Shown in pieces: positions 18,601 to 28,361 of a stretch of DNA of 64,000 nucleotides. Within the stretch, counting starts at the first letter, position 1. Every line of letters begins with the position of its first letter. A program made the position numbers and the translations under genes. This DNA comes from Site-B1 sp963827785. GTDB taxonomy: Bacteria; Bacteroidota; Bacteroidia; Flavobacteriales; Flavobacteriaceae. The notes under the pieces were generated by a model. The model worked only from the letters and a program-made list of their open reading frames with translations. It searched no databases and was not told the origin of the DNA. The DNA is taken from contig CAWHCT010000018.1 in the NCBI GenBank assembly GCA_963827785.1, positions 186,001 to 250,000 of the forward strand, in the 5' to 3' direction.

Positions 18601-20644
18601 GAAACACTTAGATAAGGATAAAACTTTACTTGTTGATCAGACCGCGCCATTACCATATGTTACGGCAGCTGATGGTGCTTGGGATGACCCGGGAACCTGG
18701 TCTAACAGTGCTGATCAGATGGTACCAAATTCGTTAAGTTTGGATGGTGTAACACACGTAGATTGGAATACTGTAGAATTAAATCATAACATATCCTCAG
18801 GCGACAGGGATATCGCTCTTTTAGCATTAAAAAATAATTCAGGAGTAATCACAATAGCAGATCCAAACGAAGATCCGGATGAAACAAATTCAGGACAAGC
18901 CTTGAAAATAACAAATTACTTAGAAATAGATGGTGTCATTGACCTGGTAGGTGAATCACAATTGATACAAACTGAAGGTAGTATTCTTGATGAAGATAGT
19001 GGCGGCTATATTGAAAGGGATCAGCAAGGAACAGCAAATAGTTTTAACTATAATTATTGGTCATCTTCAGTGGGTCCAACTAGCGGTGACACGGCCACAA
19101 GGGGAACAGGTATTTCAAGTACAAATGCCAGTCATTCCATCTCTGATGTGTTATTTGATGGAACCGATTCCAATATCCATCAAAATATTTCCTTCTTTCC
19201 TTCTCATACAGCTGCGGATTCTGGTACTTCTAGTCCTATTATCATAAGTTCCTATTGGCTTTACAAATTTTATGGTGCTGATGATAACTATAATTCTTGG
19301 GAATCTATTTCCGAAACTTCGAATTTAACTCCAGGTGAAGGTTATACTATGAAAGGTTCCTCTGGTGCTGCAGATATTCTTAACGATTTACAAAACTATG
19401 TGTTTAAAGGAAAACCAAACAATGGTGACATTACACTAACTTTGGATAACTCATCTGGAAATGTACATCGTTTAATTGGAAACCCATATCCTTCTGCGAT
19501 TGATGCCACAGAATTTATTTTAGATAATTTAAGCGTTGCGGACGGAGGCAACAATGTAAATGGAACCATTTTTAACGGAGCTTTATATTTTTGGGATCAT
19601 TTTGGTGAAGAGAATTCACATAATTTGGGTGACTATGTTGGGGGTTATGCCACAAGAAACTTAATAGGAGGCGTAGCCGCAATATCGAACGACAATCGCA
19701 TAAATAATACCTCAAATGCAGGTAGTCCCGCTTTGGGGACTAAAGAGCCAGGACAGTTTATTCCGGTAAATCAAGGATTTTTTGTGTCAACTGAAATAGC
19801 TGGATTTAATGATGATAATGGCTTACCAATTGCCACCGTAGATGGCGGTAATATTATATTTAAAAATAATCAGCGCGTTTTTGTTCCGGAAACCACAAGT
19901 AGTTCAGTCTTTTTTAGAACCTCGTCACTTAATTTGACAGATCATGAGTCTTACAATAGCTATCAAAAAATTAGATTGATTTTTGACTCTCCAGGTGGAT
20001 ATCATAGACAAATTCTTATTGGAAATGATCCCAATGCTTCCCAAGGTTTTGATATGGGTTACGATGCTTTTATGGCCACAATCAATCAGGAAGATATGTA
20101 TTGGCTAATAAATCAAGGACGATTTGTAATACAGGGTGTTAATGAGTTTAATGATGGTCAAGAATTTCCTTTAGGCTTGATTATAAAGGAATCGGGATTG
20201 GCACGCATTAAAATCGGTGATCTGGAAAACATAGATTCCAATACTGAAATCTATATAAAAGATAATGCTTCAGGGGAGCAATTTGAAATTCGAAATGAAC
20301 CATTTGAAATCGATTTAGAAGCAGGAACTTATAACGATAGATTTAGCCTTGTTTTTGCATCAAGGATAATAGAGGAAGAAGATATCATTACAGAAGAATC
20401 TTTGATAGGTGAAGAAGATGTAATAGTATATTTCAATTCACCGTCGTCTGAGTTGACAATTCGTGTTGGAACAAATGTATCAATCTTGGATGTGACCTTA
20501 AACAATGCTCTTGGACAAAGAATTGAAGAATTAGATTTTTCCTCAGACATTAATACGATTCAATTATATGTCAATACTGGAGTTTATATTCTTCAAATAA
20601 AAACCTCTGTAGGTTCTGTAATCAAGAAAATAATTGTTAAATAA
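15676..20644 (+). CDS. Giant secreted multidomain protein with LamG domain and T9SS type A sorting domain (one frameshift)
   Basis: One extra T near 16396 (TTTACA-T-GCTCCT) splits the gene. The repaired product is 1655 residues. The N-terminus has a signal peptide ending FTSQAQ. Then comes an Ig-like/choice-of-anchor D region (to about residue 270; SNSDFAVTS is typical). A long strand-rich region follows with concanavalin-like segments, including a clear LamG module at about residues 770-920 (AFAVSAWIKSSP, WHQITFVYKSGTIFLYIDG). The C-terminal 80 residues end VYILQIKTSVGSVIKKIIVK, a T9SS type A sorting domain. It should be exported and attached to the surface via A-LPS. Ligand binding or adhesion is likely; no catalytic motif is seen. 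Confidence 0.85.
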
Positions 20645-20706
20645 TTATTGCTTCTTCATTCTTAACAAACTAATCCCATTTTACCACTGCTAATCATCGT
20701 TTAAAA

Positions 20707-20730
20707 GATTCGGATGTTTTTCGTTTTAAA
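20707..20730. repeat. Dispersed intergenic motif GATGTTTTTCGTTTTAAAAC
   Basis: Fourth copy of the motif family. It lies between the giant surface protein and the molybdenum hydroxylase operon. Confidence 0.55.
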
Positions 20731-20851
20731 ACTTTTATACTTATAAAATTCTTAAAGAGTTATTAATAAAAATGATGGAGCCAATTTTTTTACTATTTTT
20801 ATAGGAGCTTCATTTTTGCCAAAGATTTCCTATACTTCAAAAAATTAGATT

Positions 20852-21313
20852 ATGCCAGTATATCAATTAGATATTAACAACCAGTTTGTTAATGTAGAGG
20901 CCGACAGAGACACTCCTTTATTGTGGGTTTTAAGAGATCAGTTAAACCTATTAGGAACAAAATATGGCTGCGGTATTGGTCAATGCGGCTCATGCGTAGT
21001 GCACATAGATGGAATAGCAGTTAAAAGCTGTTTATTGCAAGTCTCACAACTTCAGGGAATGAAAATAACTACCATAGAAGGACTCTCGGAGGAAGGTTTG
21101 CATCCTGTTCAGGAAGCGTGGAAAGAGGTTGATGTGCCGCAATGCGGCTACTGCCAAACTGGTCAGATCATGACCGCTTCTGCTTTTCTTAAGAATAATC
21201 CTAAACCAACCGATTCCGAGATTAGAAACGCGATGCAAACAAACATTTGCAGATGTGCCACTTACAACAGTATAGAAAAAGCGGTAAAGATTGCTGCTAA
21301 AAAATTAAGTTAA
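20852..21313 (+). CDS. 2Fe-2S subunit of a molybdenum hydroxylase (isoquinoline 1-oxidoreductase alpha-like)
   Basis: The 153-residue protein has the N-terminal plant-type 2Fe-2S domain (C40, C45, C48, C60; KYGCGIGQCGSCVVHIDG). The C-terminal four-helix 2Fe-2S domain has C98, C101, C133 and C135 (QCGYCQTGQ and NICRCATY). This is the small electron-transfer subunit of the xanthine oxidase superfamily, of the two-subunit kind that lacks a FAD subunit. It passes electrons from the Mo site in the next gene product to an outside acceptor. The next gene starts 18 bp downstream. All eight cluster ligands are present. Confidence 0.93.
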   Translation: MPVYQLDINNQFVNVEADRDTPLLWVLRDQLNLLGTKYGCGIGQCGSCVVHIDGIAVKSCLLQVSQLQGMKITTIEGLSEEGLHPVQEAWKEVDVPQCGYCQTGQIMTASAFLKNNPKPTDSEIRNAMQTNICRCATYNSIEKAVKIAAKKLS

Positions 21314-21331
21314 ACAGTAAATCCGCATCAA

Positions 21332-23485
21332 ATGAAAACTTCAAGACAAATAAATAAAAGCAGGAGAGATTTTTTAAGAACTTCTGCATTAGCTAGTGGT
21401 GGTATGATCATCGGGTTTAACTTGTTCAATGCCTGTAAACCGGATATTAAACCTCCTGTAGATCTAAGTCTGTTAGATTATAATGATTTTAATGCATTTA
21501 TTAAAATATCAGATGATGGTAAAGTGACCATTTTTGCCCCAAACCCTGAGATCGGTCAGGGCGTGAAAACTTCAATGCCTATGCTTATTGCAGAAGAGCT
21601 TGATGTTGCCTGGAAAGATGTGAATGTCGTACAAGGAGCTCTTGATACCAAAAATTATACAAGACAGGTTGCCGGAGGTAGTCAATCTATAAGATTAGGC
21701 TGGGAGCCATTGCGTGAAACCGGAGCAACTGCAAGGCAAATGCTGGTTAATGCTGCAGCTGCTAAATGGAATGTAGATCCATCAGAATGCACTACAAATG
21801 AAGGTGTTATTAAAAATGCCAATGGCGATAAATTGGGTTACGGAGAAGTTGTAAAAGAAGCAGCTATGTTGGAAGTTCCCGATCAGGTTACTCTCAAAGA
21901 TCCGAAAGATTTTAAAATTATTGGAGCGGATATAAGCAATGTAGATATTGATAAAATAATAACAGGTAAACCGTTATTTGGGTTAGACTATAAAGTTGAT
22001 GGAATGCTATATGCTTCCGTTATGAGACCACCGGCATTCGGACAGAAACTGGCGTCTTTTGATGACACAAATGCAAGAGAAGTAAACGGAGTACAAGATG
22101 TTATAAAATTTGGTGATAAAATAGCTGTTTTGGCCACTAATACCTGGTCTGCAATGAAAGGAAAAAATGCTTTAAAAGCAGAATGGAAAGAAGATTCTAA
22201 ACCTGAAGACACCAAACTGCATGATGAGAAACTTTTAGGATTGCTCGATGGTAATTCTTTTGAAACACTTCGGAAAGATGGTGATGTTAAAGAAGCATTT
22301 TCTGAAGCCGATCTGGTTTTAGAAAGAACCTATGAATCTCCTTTTTTACCTCATAACTGCATGGAACCAATGAATTTTTTCGCAAATGTGACTGCAGATA
22401 AGATAGAATTGGTAGGTCCTATTCAAACTCCGGAAGGCACTGCATATGGTGTTGCAAAAATGTTAGGTAGAAGTGCAAGTGAAGTGAGTCTTCAAATGAC
22501 CAGGATGGGTGGAGGATTCGGAAGACGTTTATATGGCGATTTTGCTATGGAAGCAGCAGAGATTTCACATCTTGCTAAAAAACCTGTACAAGTGGTCTTC
22601 TCTCGTGAAGATGATATGACAGACGGCATTTATAGACCGGCTATTAAGTATAGAATAGCGGCATCGATTAAAGAAGGTAAATTAACAGGATATCATTTAA
22701 AGGAAGCAGCTATAAATAATAATATGTACGGATTGATACCAAACTTCTTTCCTGCGGGAGCAATTGAAAATTATCAGGTAGATGTTGCCAATTATAAAAG
22801 TAATATTACAACAGGTGCATGGAGAGCACCATACACTAATTTTTTAGCATTTGCGGAACAAAGTTTCTTTGATGAACTGGCAGAAGTTATGCAAGTAGAT
22901 CGTATACAATTACATTTGGATTTATTACAAAAGGTAAAAGGTACTACAGATGAACGCATTCAGTACAGTCCTGAACGTTTAGAAACGGTCATCAAACTAG
23001 CAGTTGAAAAATCTAGATGGGGGAAAATGAAGGAAGGCATTTATCAGGGATTTTCAACTTATTATTGCCATAATACTCATGTAGCAGAAGTCGTGGATCT
23101 GGAAATGCAGAATGGATTCCCAATTATAAAGAAAGTGACCTGTGTTGTAGATTGTGGTATCGTTGTTAATCCTCTTGGAGCAAGAAATCAGGTAGAAGGT
23201 GGAGTTCTTGACGGAATTGGTCATGCGATGTATGGTGAGTTAACTTTTGTTGACGGCATACCATCATCAAATAATTTTGACACTTATCAATTGATAAGGA
23301 TAAATCAGACACCACAGGTTGATGTTCATTTTATTGAAAGCGATATGGCACCAACCGGACTTGGAGAACCAACATTACCACCAGTAGGTGGGGCTATTGC
23401 CAATGCCATTTATGCGGCTACTAAAAAACGTATTTACAAACAGCCTTATATCAATAATCTGGAATTACAGGATTTTAAGGCTTAA
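21332..23485 (+). CDS. Molybdopterin-binding catalytic subunit (isoquinoline 1-oxidoreductase beta-like), Tat-exported
   Basis: The 717-residue protein starts with a twin-arginine signal (SRRDFLRTSALASGGMIIGF) that ends at a lipobox-like cysteine (NAC), so it is probably a periplasmic Tat lipoprotein. The aldehyde oxidase/xanthine dehydrogenase fold shows the Mo-cofactor segments GGGFGRRLYGDFAMEAAE and GAWRAPYTNF, and GLGEPTLPPVGGAIANAI near the C-terminus carries the catalytic glutamate. The enzyme would hydroxylate an N-heterocycle or oxidise an aldehyde, using water as the oxygen source. Substrate is unknown. It pairs with the 2Fe-2S subunit just upstream and the maturation genes just downstream. 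Confidence 0.92.
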   Translation: MKTSRQINKSRRDFLRTSALASGGMIIGFNLFNACKPDIKPPVDLSLLDYNDFNAFIKISDDGKVTIFAPNPEIGQGVKTSMPMLIAEELDVAWKDVNVVQGALDTKNYTRQVAGGSQSIRLGWEPLRETGATARQMLVNAAAAKWNVDPSECTTNEGVIKNANGDKLGYGEVVKEAAMLEVPDQVTLKDPKDFKIIGADISNVDIDKIITGKPLFGLDYKVDGMLYASVMRPPAFGQKLASFDDTNAREVNGVQDVIKFGDKIAVLATNTWSAMKGKNALKAEWKEDSKPEDTKLHDEKLLGLLDGNSFETLRKDGDVKEAFSEADLVLERTYESPFLPHNCMEPMNFFANVTADKIELVGPIQTPEGTAYGVAKMLGRSASEVSLQMTRMGGGFGRRLYGDFAMEAAEISHLAKKPVQVVFSREDDMTDGIYRPAIKYRIAASIKEGKLTGYHLKEAAINNNMYGLIPNFFPAGAIENYQVDVANYKSNITTGAWRAPYTNFLAFAEQSFFDELAEVMQVDRIQLHLDLLQKVKGTTDERIQYSPERLETVIKLAVEKSRWGKMKEGIYQGFSTYYCHNTHVAEVVDLEMQNGFPIIKKVTCVVDCGIVVNPLGARNQVEGGVLDGIGHAMYGELTFVDGIPSSNNFDTYQLIRINQTPQVDVHFIESDMAPTGLGEPTLPPVGGAIANAIYAATKKRIYKQPYINNLELQDFKA

Positions 23486-23528
23486 ATTCGGAATCTAAAA
23501 AACACGAACAGATTAAATAAGTTCCTTT

Positions 23529-24539
23529 ATGATGCATGAATTCAAAAATATTGTCAACGCTTATAGGCAAGCTAAATTGAATGCTCTTAAAGCGGTATTA
23601 GCAACAGTTGTAGACCTGGATGGTTCGTCATACAGAAAGCCGGGTGTAAGAATGTTGATACTTGAAAATGATGAAATGGTTGGAGCGGTTAGTGGAGGAT
23701 GCGTGGAAAAAGAAGTATTAAGACAGGCTCAATCGGTTTTTAAAGATGGTAAATCAAAAATGATGACCTATGACGGCAGATACAGATTAGGTTGTGAAGG
23801 AGTGATCTACATTTTGCTCGAGGAGTTCAAACCAGAAGATGATTTTATTGAGAAATTTAATATTGCCTTAGAAAACAGGGAATCACTAAAAATCGAATCA
23901 AATTACAGAAGAGAGGAAGGTGTCTTTTCTGATATTGGTTCTATGGTTAAAATTGGTGATATTCCATTTCCTTTATCCCAATTAAAGGGTTTGAACAATT
24001 CCATTGACCTGTTCAAACAAGAATTAGAGCCTTGTTTCAAGTTAATTATTTTTGGAGCAGAACATGATGCAGTACAGCTTTGTAACCTGGCATCTGCAAC
24101 CGGATGGGAAGTGGAGGTGGTTTCAGGAGTTTCAGAACCTAAAACAATCGAAAATTTTCCTGGAGCTCAAAGTTTCGTTTCAACTTCTGTTGAATCCTAT
24201 GATATAAATGCGATAGATAATGAAACTGCAATTATGATAATGACCCATAGTTTTGCAAATGATTTGAAATGGATTTTAGCCTTAAAAGATTGCCAGCCTG
24301 CATATCTGGGTTTATTAGGTCCGGTGAAAAAGAGAGAAAGCCTGATCTCAAGTATGCTTGAATATGAGCCAAATATTTCCGAGAGTTTTATTGAGTCCTT
24401 ACACGGTCCTGCCGGATTAAATATTGGCTCCGTCACTTCACAGGAAATCGCTGTTTCAATTATTGCTGAAATTTTAGCTGTAAAACGCAATCAGACACCT
24501 ATGTCCTTAAAAGAGAAAACAGGAAATATTCATGCCTAG
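23529..24539 (+). CDS. XdhC/CoxI family molybdenum cofactor insertion protein
   Basis: The 336-residue protein has the XdhC N-terminal domain (ATVVDLDGSSYRKPGVRMLI, then VSGGCVEKEV with C58). Its C-terminal Rossmann domain (LIIFGAEHDAVQLCNLASAT) includes the MTHSFANDLKWI and YLGLLGPVKKR motifs. XdhC proteins bind Mo cofactor, help sulfurate it and insert it into xanthine oxidase-type enzymes. Either of the two ATGs at 23529 and 23532 could be the start. It is 43 bp downstream of the catalytic subunit and 4 bp upstream of the nucleotidyltransferase, so the maturation genes are clearly co-transcribed. Confidence 0.92.
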   Translation: MMHEFKNIVNAYRQAKLNALKAVLATVVDLDGSSYRKPGVRMLILENDEMVGAVSGGCVEKEVLRQAQSVFKDGKSKMMTYDGRYRLGCEGVIYILLEEFKPEDDFIEKFNIALENRESLKIESNYRREEGVFSDIGSMVKIGDIPFPLSQLKGLNNSIDLFKQELEPCFKLIIFGAEHDAVQLCNLASATGWEVEVVSGVSEPKTIENFPGAQSFVSTSVESYDINAIDNETAIMIMTHSFANDLKWILALKDCQPAYLGLLGPVKKRESLISSMLEYEPNISESFIESLHGPAGLNIGSVTSQEIAVSIIAEILAVKRNQTPMSLKEKTGNIHA

Positions 24540-24543
24540 ATAA

Positions 24544-25152
24544 ATGCCCAAAAAATCGAAAATTGCGATCTTGATAATGGCAGCCGGTGGGTCGACCAGA
24601 ATGGGAAGTCCAAAGCAATTATTGAAATGGGGAAATTCCAATCTTTTAAACCATACTATAACATTTGGGACTAAATTGGAATCAGAAAGGATTTTTGTAG
24701 TTCTAGGATCAAAAGCAGACCAGATAATTCCTGAAATAAAGTCAAAAAAGTTAAATATCCTGATAAACGAGAATTGGCAAAAAGGATTAGGAAATTCAAT
24801 TTCGTTAGGTGTAAGTTCCATTTTAAAGGTCTATCCTAATCTGGATGGTATATTGATCATACTTGTTGATCAACCTTTAATTAATCTGGATCATTATTTA
24901 AAATTGATCAACGCCTTTTCAAAAGGTAAAGATCAAATTATAGCCACTAAATACAAGGATGGGAAATTGGGTGTTCCGGCTTTATTTGATCTGGTGTACT
25001 TCAAAGATTTGTGTCTTTTAAATTCCAATTTTGGGGCTAAACAATTGATTGGCAAGTATCTAAAACATGTAATTTCATTCAAAAGTGACAAATCTGATTT
25101 TGATATTGACACACTGGACGAATACGAAATTTTGTATAAAGCAAACCATTAA
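24544..25152 (+). CDS. Molybdenum cofactor nucleotidyltransferase (MocA-like)
   Basis: The 202-residue nucleotidyltransferase has the signature LIMAAGGSTRMGSPKQLL (about residues 10-27) and the metal-binding DQP motif (ILVDQPLINLD). It matches the MocA/MobA-like NTP transferase family, which attaches CMP to molybdopterin for xanthine oxidase-type enzymes. Position right after XdhC in a Mo-hydroxylase operon supports the MocA (CTP) role rather than MobA (GTP). It starts four bases after the XdhC stop. Confidence 0.88.
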   Translation: MPKKSKIAILIMAAGGSTRMGSPKQLLKWGNSNLLNHTITFGTKLESERIFVVLGSKADQIIPEIKSKKLNILINENWQKGLGNSISLGVSSILKVYPNLDGILIILVDQPLINLDHYLKLINAFSKGKDQIIATKYKDGKLGVPALFDLVYFKDLCLLNSNFGAKQLIGKYLKHVISFKSDKSDFDIDTLDEYEILYKANH

Positions 25153-25222
25153 TTGTTGTTGAATTCTCTTAATGGATGGGTTATTTAGACTATCTTTAAG
25201 AAAACCAACTAAAAATAAAATC

Positions 25223-25651
25223 ATGGGATGCTATAATTCAGCTGTAATCAATGCCCCTTCAGACAAAGTCTTCAATTTATTAAAAAACTTTCATGATCTT
25301 TCATGGAGTAAAAATGTCGTTTCCAAAGTGGATAAAATAGGTGATAAACGTCACTATGAAGTAGGTGCAAAGCGAATATTGAATGATGCTTTTCATGAAA
25401 CATTGCGATCAATTGATAATGATAATATGAAATTCACTTACAGCATCGATGACGGACCCGGACCTGTTTCAAAAGAAAATGTGAAAGGTTATTTAGGCGA
25501 AGTTAGAGTTATTCCAATTACAGAGAATAACACCTCTGTGGTTGTTTGGACCTCTAAATGGGCTTCAGAAAAAGAAGGTGGTGTGGCGGATTTTTGTAAT
25601 CCTATTTATCATGCTTTACTTCAGGACCTAAAAAGCCATTTTGGGAACTGA
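25223..25651 (+). CDS. SRPBCC family protein (polyketide cyclase/START-like)
   Basis: I start at the ATG at 25223 (MGCYNSAVINAPSDKVFNLL), because the frame upstream does not match the family. The 142-residue protein has the helix-grip fold pattern of SRPBCC proteins: an N-terminal strand plus APxxxVFxLLxxF, a central RxL...HETLRSID, and a C-terminal long helix (ADFCNPIYHALLQDLKSHFG). These proteins bind hydrophobic or aromatic ligands. Following the Mo-hydroxylase genes by 70 bp, it may bind the enzyme's substrate, but this is inference. Confidence 0.75.
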   Translation: MGCYNSAVINAPSDKVFNLLKNFHDLSWSKNVVSKVDKIGDKRHYEVGAKRILNDAFHETLRSIDNDNMKFTYSIDDGPGPVSKENVKGYLGEVRVIPITENNTSVVVWTSKWASEKEGGVADFCNPIYHALLQDLKSHFGN

Positions 25652-26065
25652 AATGAATTACTAAAAATTAACTAATAGAATCTAAATTTATGCTGGTTAA
25701 ATCATAGATTTAGATCTTTTTTATTCACATAATTATTGTGAAAAAGGGCTATTTAAAGGCAAAAACTAGTTGTCATTGTTAACGATTTGTGCAGTTCATC
25801 TAAAATAGTTGCTGTAATTTATATTTTTTCACATTTTTTTATATATTGCTGTCCTTCTAGGTCCCCAAAAAGTTTATTTGACTTTAGAGGTTTAATTATT
25901 AATCCATTTACAGATACAATTCTGTTAAGAATTTTATCGACTTCCCTTTCGTTCAATTTTATTACTCTAGAGGTATGTATATATTTCTGTAATAAGGTTT
26001 TTGGATTAAGAAATTCTAGTTTACTAGACAAAGATAACAATTGTTAAACCTTAAATTATTTAAAG
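25652..26065. other. Intergenic region of 414 bp
   Basis: No supported gene. A 73-codon minus-strand frame (25819-26040) has no recognisable features. The plus strand presumably holds the promoter of the small lipoprotein at 26066. Confidence 0.35.
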
Positions 26066-26224
26066 ATGAGATCCTTAAAATTACTATTAGTAGCAGCTGT
26101 TTTTTGCTCGGCATTCGTTGCCTGTGAAAAACAAGATCTAAACGAAGACGAATTAATGCTTAACCCTGATGTTGTTTCAGTAACAACAGGAGGACAAGTA
26201 GATGATGATGGTGGATTAGATTAA
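26066..26224 (+). CDS. Small lipoprotein (52 aa)
   Basis: A 52-codon frame starts MRSLKLLLVAAVFCSAFVAC, a near-perfect SPII signal with the lipidated Cys at about residue 20. The mature peptide is only about 33 residues and acidic, ending in GGQVDDDGGLD. It is followed 22 bp later by a strong terminator, so it is a single-gene transcript. It lies 71 bp ahead of a sensor kinase gene. No known family; it could be an envelope stress-type or signalling peptide. Confidence 0.6.
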   Translation: MRSLKLLLVAAVFCSAFVACEKQDLNEDELMLNPDVVSVTTGGQVDDDGGLD

Positions 26225-26246
26225 TTCCACCTTATAAAAATAAATT

Positions 26247-26277
26247 AAAGCCCATAACATTTGTTATGGGCTTTTTT
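26247..26277 (+). terminator. Rho-independent terminator after the small lipoprotein
   Basis: The stem AAAGCCCATAACA/TGTTATGGGCTTT has a two-base loop and a T-run. It separates the lipoprotein from the kinase gene at 26295. Confidence 0.9.
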
Positions 26278-26294
26278 ATTTATATCGAAAAATT

Positions 26295-28349
26295 ATGAAT
26301 AAATTTGGGAAGATTAAAATACTGGATTTGTTCAAAAATTTATTTTTCTATTTATTCCTCTTAGTTACAATTCAAATATTCTTATTCACAATCAAAGGAA
26401 TTCAGTGAATTAGATAGTATATCCTATTTAATTGATAGAGCTGAACGATAAATCTATATCTTATATTGAAAGACTGTCATTTGCAGAAAGTGCAAAACGA
26501 CTTGCAGAAAGAGCAAAGAATGATACACTGGAGAATCAGGCTTTTAGATATATTGCACTGAATCACTTTCATTTAAAAAACTATAATCTTTTTAAAAAAG
26601 CAAGTCGAGAATATTTGACACATTCAATAAAAATTAAAGATTCTACAAGTATAGCTAAAGGCTAATGTTTATTTAGGGCAATTTTATAATGACACTATCA
26701 GAAAGTGATAGCGCCTATTTTTATTATTACAATGCTGAAAAAATATATAGGTCAATTAAGGATAGATCTCGAATTGGGTAAAACTTTGCTAAAAATTGCC
26801 ATTGTTCAAAAGAATGAAAAGGATTTTATTGGAAGTGAAGTATCGACTATTGAGGCCATATCCATTTTAGAACCATTAGAACGAGATGAATTTTTTGCAT
26901 CCTTTATATAATAATTTAGGTATTATTTACAATGAATTAGGGGATTATGATGAAGCCATTAATTATCATGAAAAATCATTGGAGAAATTAAGAAAAAATT
27001 TGAAAACAGCAGATTTAAAATTAGTCAATAATTCAATTAATAATATAGCAGTTGTTTATAAGAATGCTAGACAATATGAATAAGGCCTTGGAGAATTTTG
27101 AATTAAATTCTTGAAAATGATAGCTTAGTAAATAAAAGACCGGATCATTTTATGCCTTAGTCTTAGGTAATTATGCACATACTAAATTTCTTTTGAATGA
27201 AATAGAAGAGTTACTGGACTTATATCTTAAAGCATTTAAAAGTATGCGATAGTATCAACATGATGATTACAAAGCTATTGCAATTAAGCATCCATCTTTC
27301 AGAATACTATAACAGCATTAATCAAAAGGACTCTGCAAAATATTATGCCTATGCCGCAAAGAATTATGCTGCAAATTTCCACAATGATGACTATTTAAAA
27401 ACCTTATTGCATCTTTCAAAAATTGAAGAAGATAGTCTTGCTGTCAATTATTATAAGGAATACATCACTTTAAATGACAGTTTAATTAGCAACGAAAGGG
27501 CTATCAGAAACAAATTTGCTAGAATACGTTATGAGACCAAGGAGATAGAACAAAGAAATGAGACGAATTACGCAGGAACGATTATATCTTTTAATACTTT
27601 CTATTGCATTGATACTTTCCATTTTCTTGATTTATATAACCATATCTCAGCGCGCAAAAAACAAAGAATTAAAGCTCAACCAGTTGCAACAGGAAGCCAA
27701 CGAAGAGATCTATAATTTAATGTTAACACAGCAGGATAAAATTGAAGAAGGCAGAGCTCAGGAGAAAAAGAGAATTTCTGAAGATCTTCATGATGGGATA
27801 TTAGGCAGATTATTTGGAACCCGATTGAGCTTAGATAGTTTGAATGAAAAAACAGATGTAGACACGGTTAAAAACAGAGGCGTTTATATTGAAGAACTCA
27901 AGGCCATTGAACAGGAAATAAGAAAAATTTCACATGATCTTAATTCTGATATTGTTTCAGGTTCCGGATTTTTCGACATAATTAAAACTTTAGTTGAAAA
28001 TCAGACCAAGGTTTATAATTTGAAATATGAACTCAAGAAAAATGATGATATAGATTGGGAAAGTATACCGAACAAAACAAAGATCAATTTTTACAGAATA
28101 ATTCAGGAATCTTTACAAAATATCTATAAGCATGCTGATGCTAAACTTGTAAAGATTAACTTTGAATTAAAGAATGATTTTATTTTATTGGAGATTACAG
28201 ATGACGGGAATGGGTTTGAAATAAATAAAGTAAAAAAAGGAATAGGTTTAAAGAATATTGCATCCAGAGTTGAGGATTTGGGTGGCGATTTAGATATAAA
28301 TTCAATGAGGGGAAAAGGGACTACTGTTTTGGTCCTTATTCCAAATTAA
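26295..28349 (+). pseudogene. TPR sensor histidine kinase (HisKA_3), frame broken at ten or more points
   Basis: The start is the ATG at 26295 (MNKFGKIKILDLFKNLFFYL). Single-base changes, mostly extra bases (near 26664, 26700, 26778, 26896, 27081, 27107, 27242 and 27565 among others), break the frame between about 26380 and 27570. Repaired, the product is about 680 residues: a signal/anchor, tetratricopeptide repeats (for example LYNNLGIIYNELGDYDEAIN), one transmembrane helix (LLILSIALILSIFLIYI), a HisKA_3 box (EKKRISEDLHDGILGRLFG) and a HATPase domain (ITDDGNGFEI, KGIGLKNIASRVE). It would phosphorylate the regulator 12 bp downstream. From 27558 on the frame is clean. Because all domains are conserved between breaks, I suspect sequence error rather than decay. 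Confidence 0.8.
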
Positions 28350-28361
28350 TAAAAATCAATC

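Noticed and set aside
21988..22215. Minus-strand frame inside the Mo-hydroxylase catalytic subunit
   Set aside because: It is antisense to a conserved domain with no independent features.
25819..26040. 73-codon minus-strand frame between the SRPBCC and small lipoprotein genes
   Set aside because: No recognisable motif, no start context and no neighbours on that strand; AT-rich intergenic DNA gives such frames by chance.
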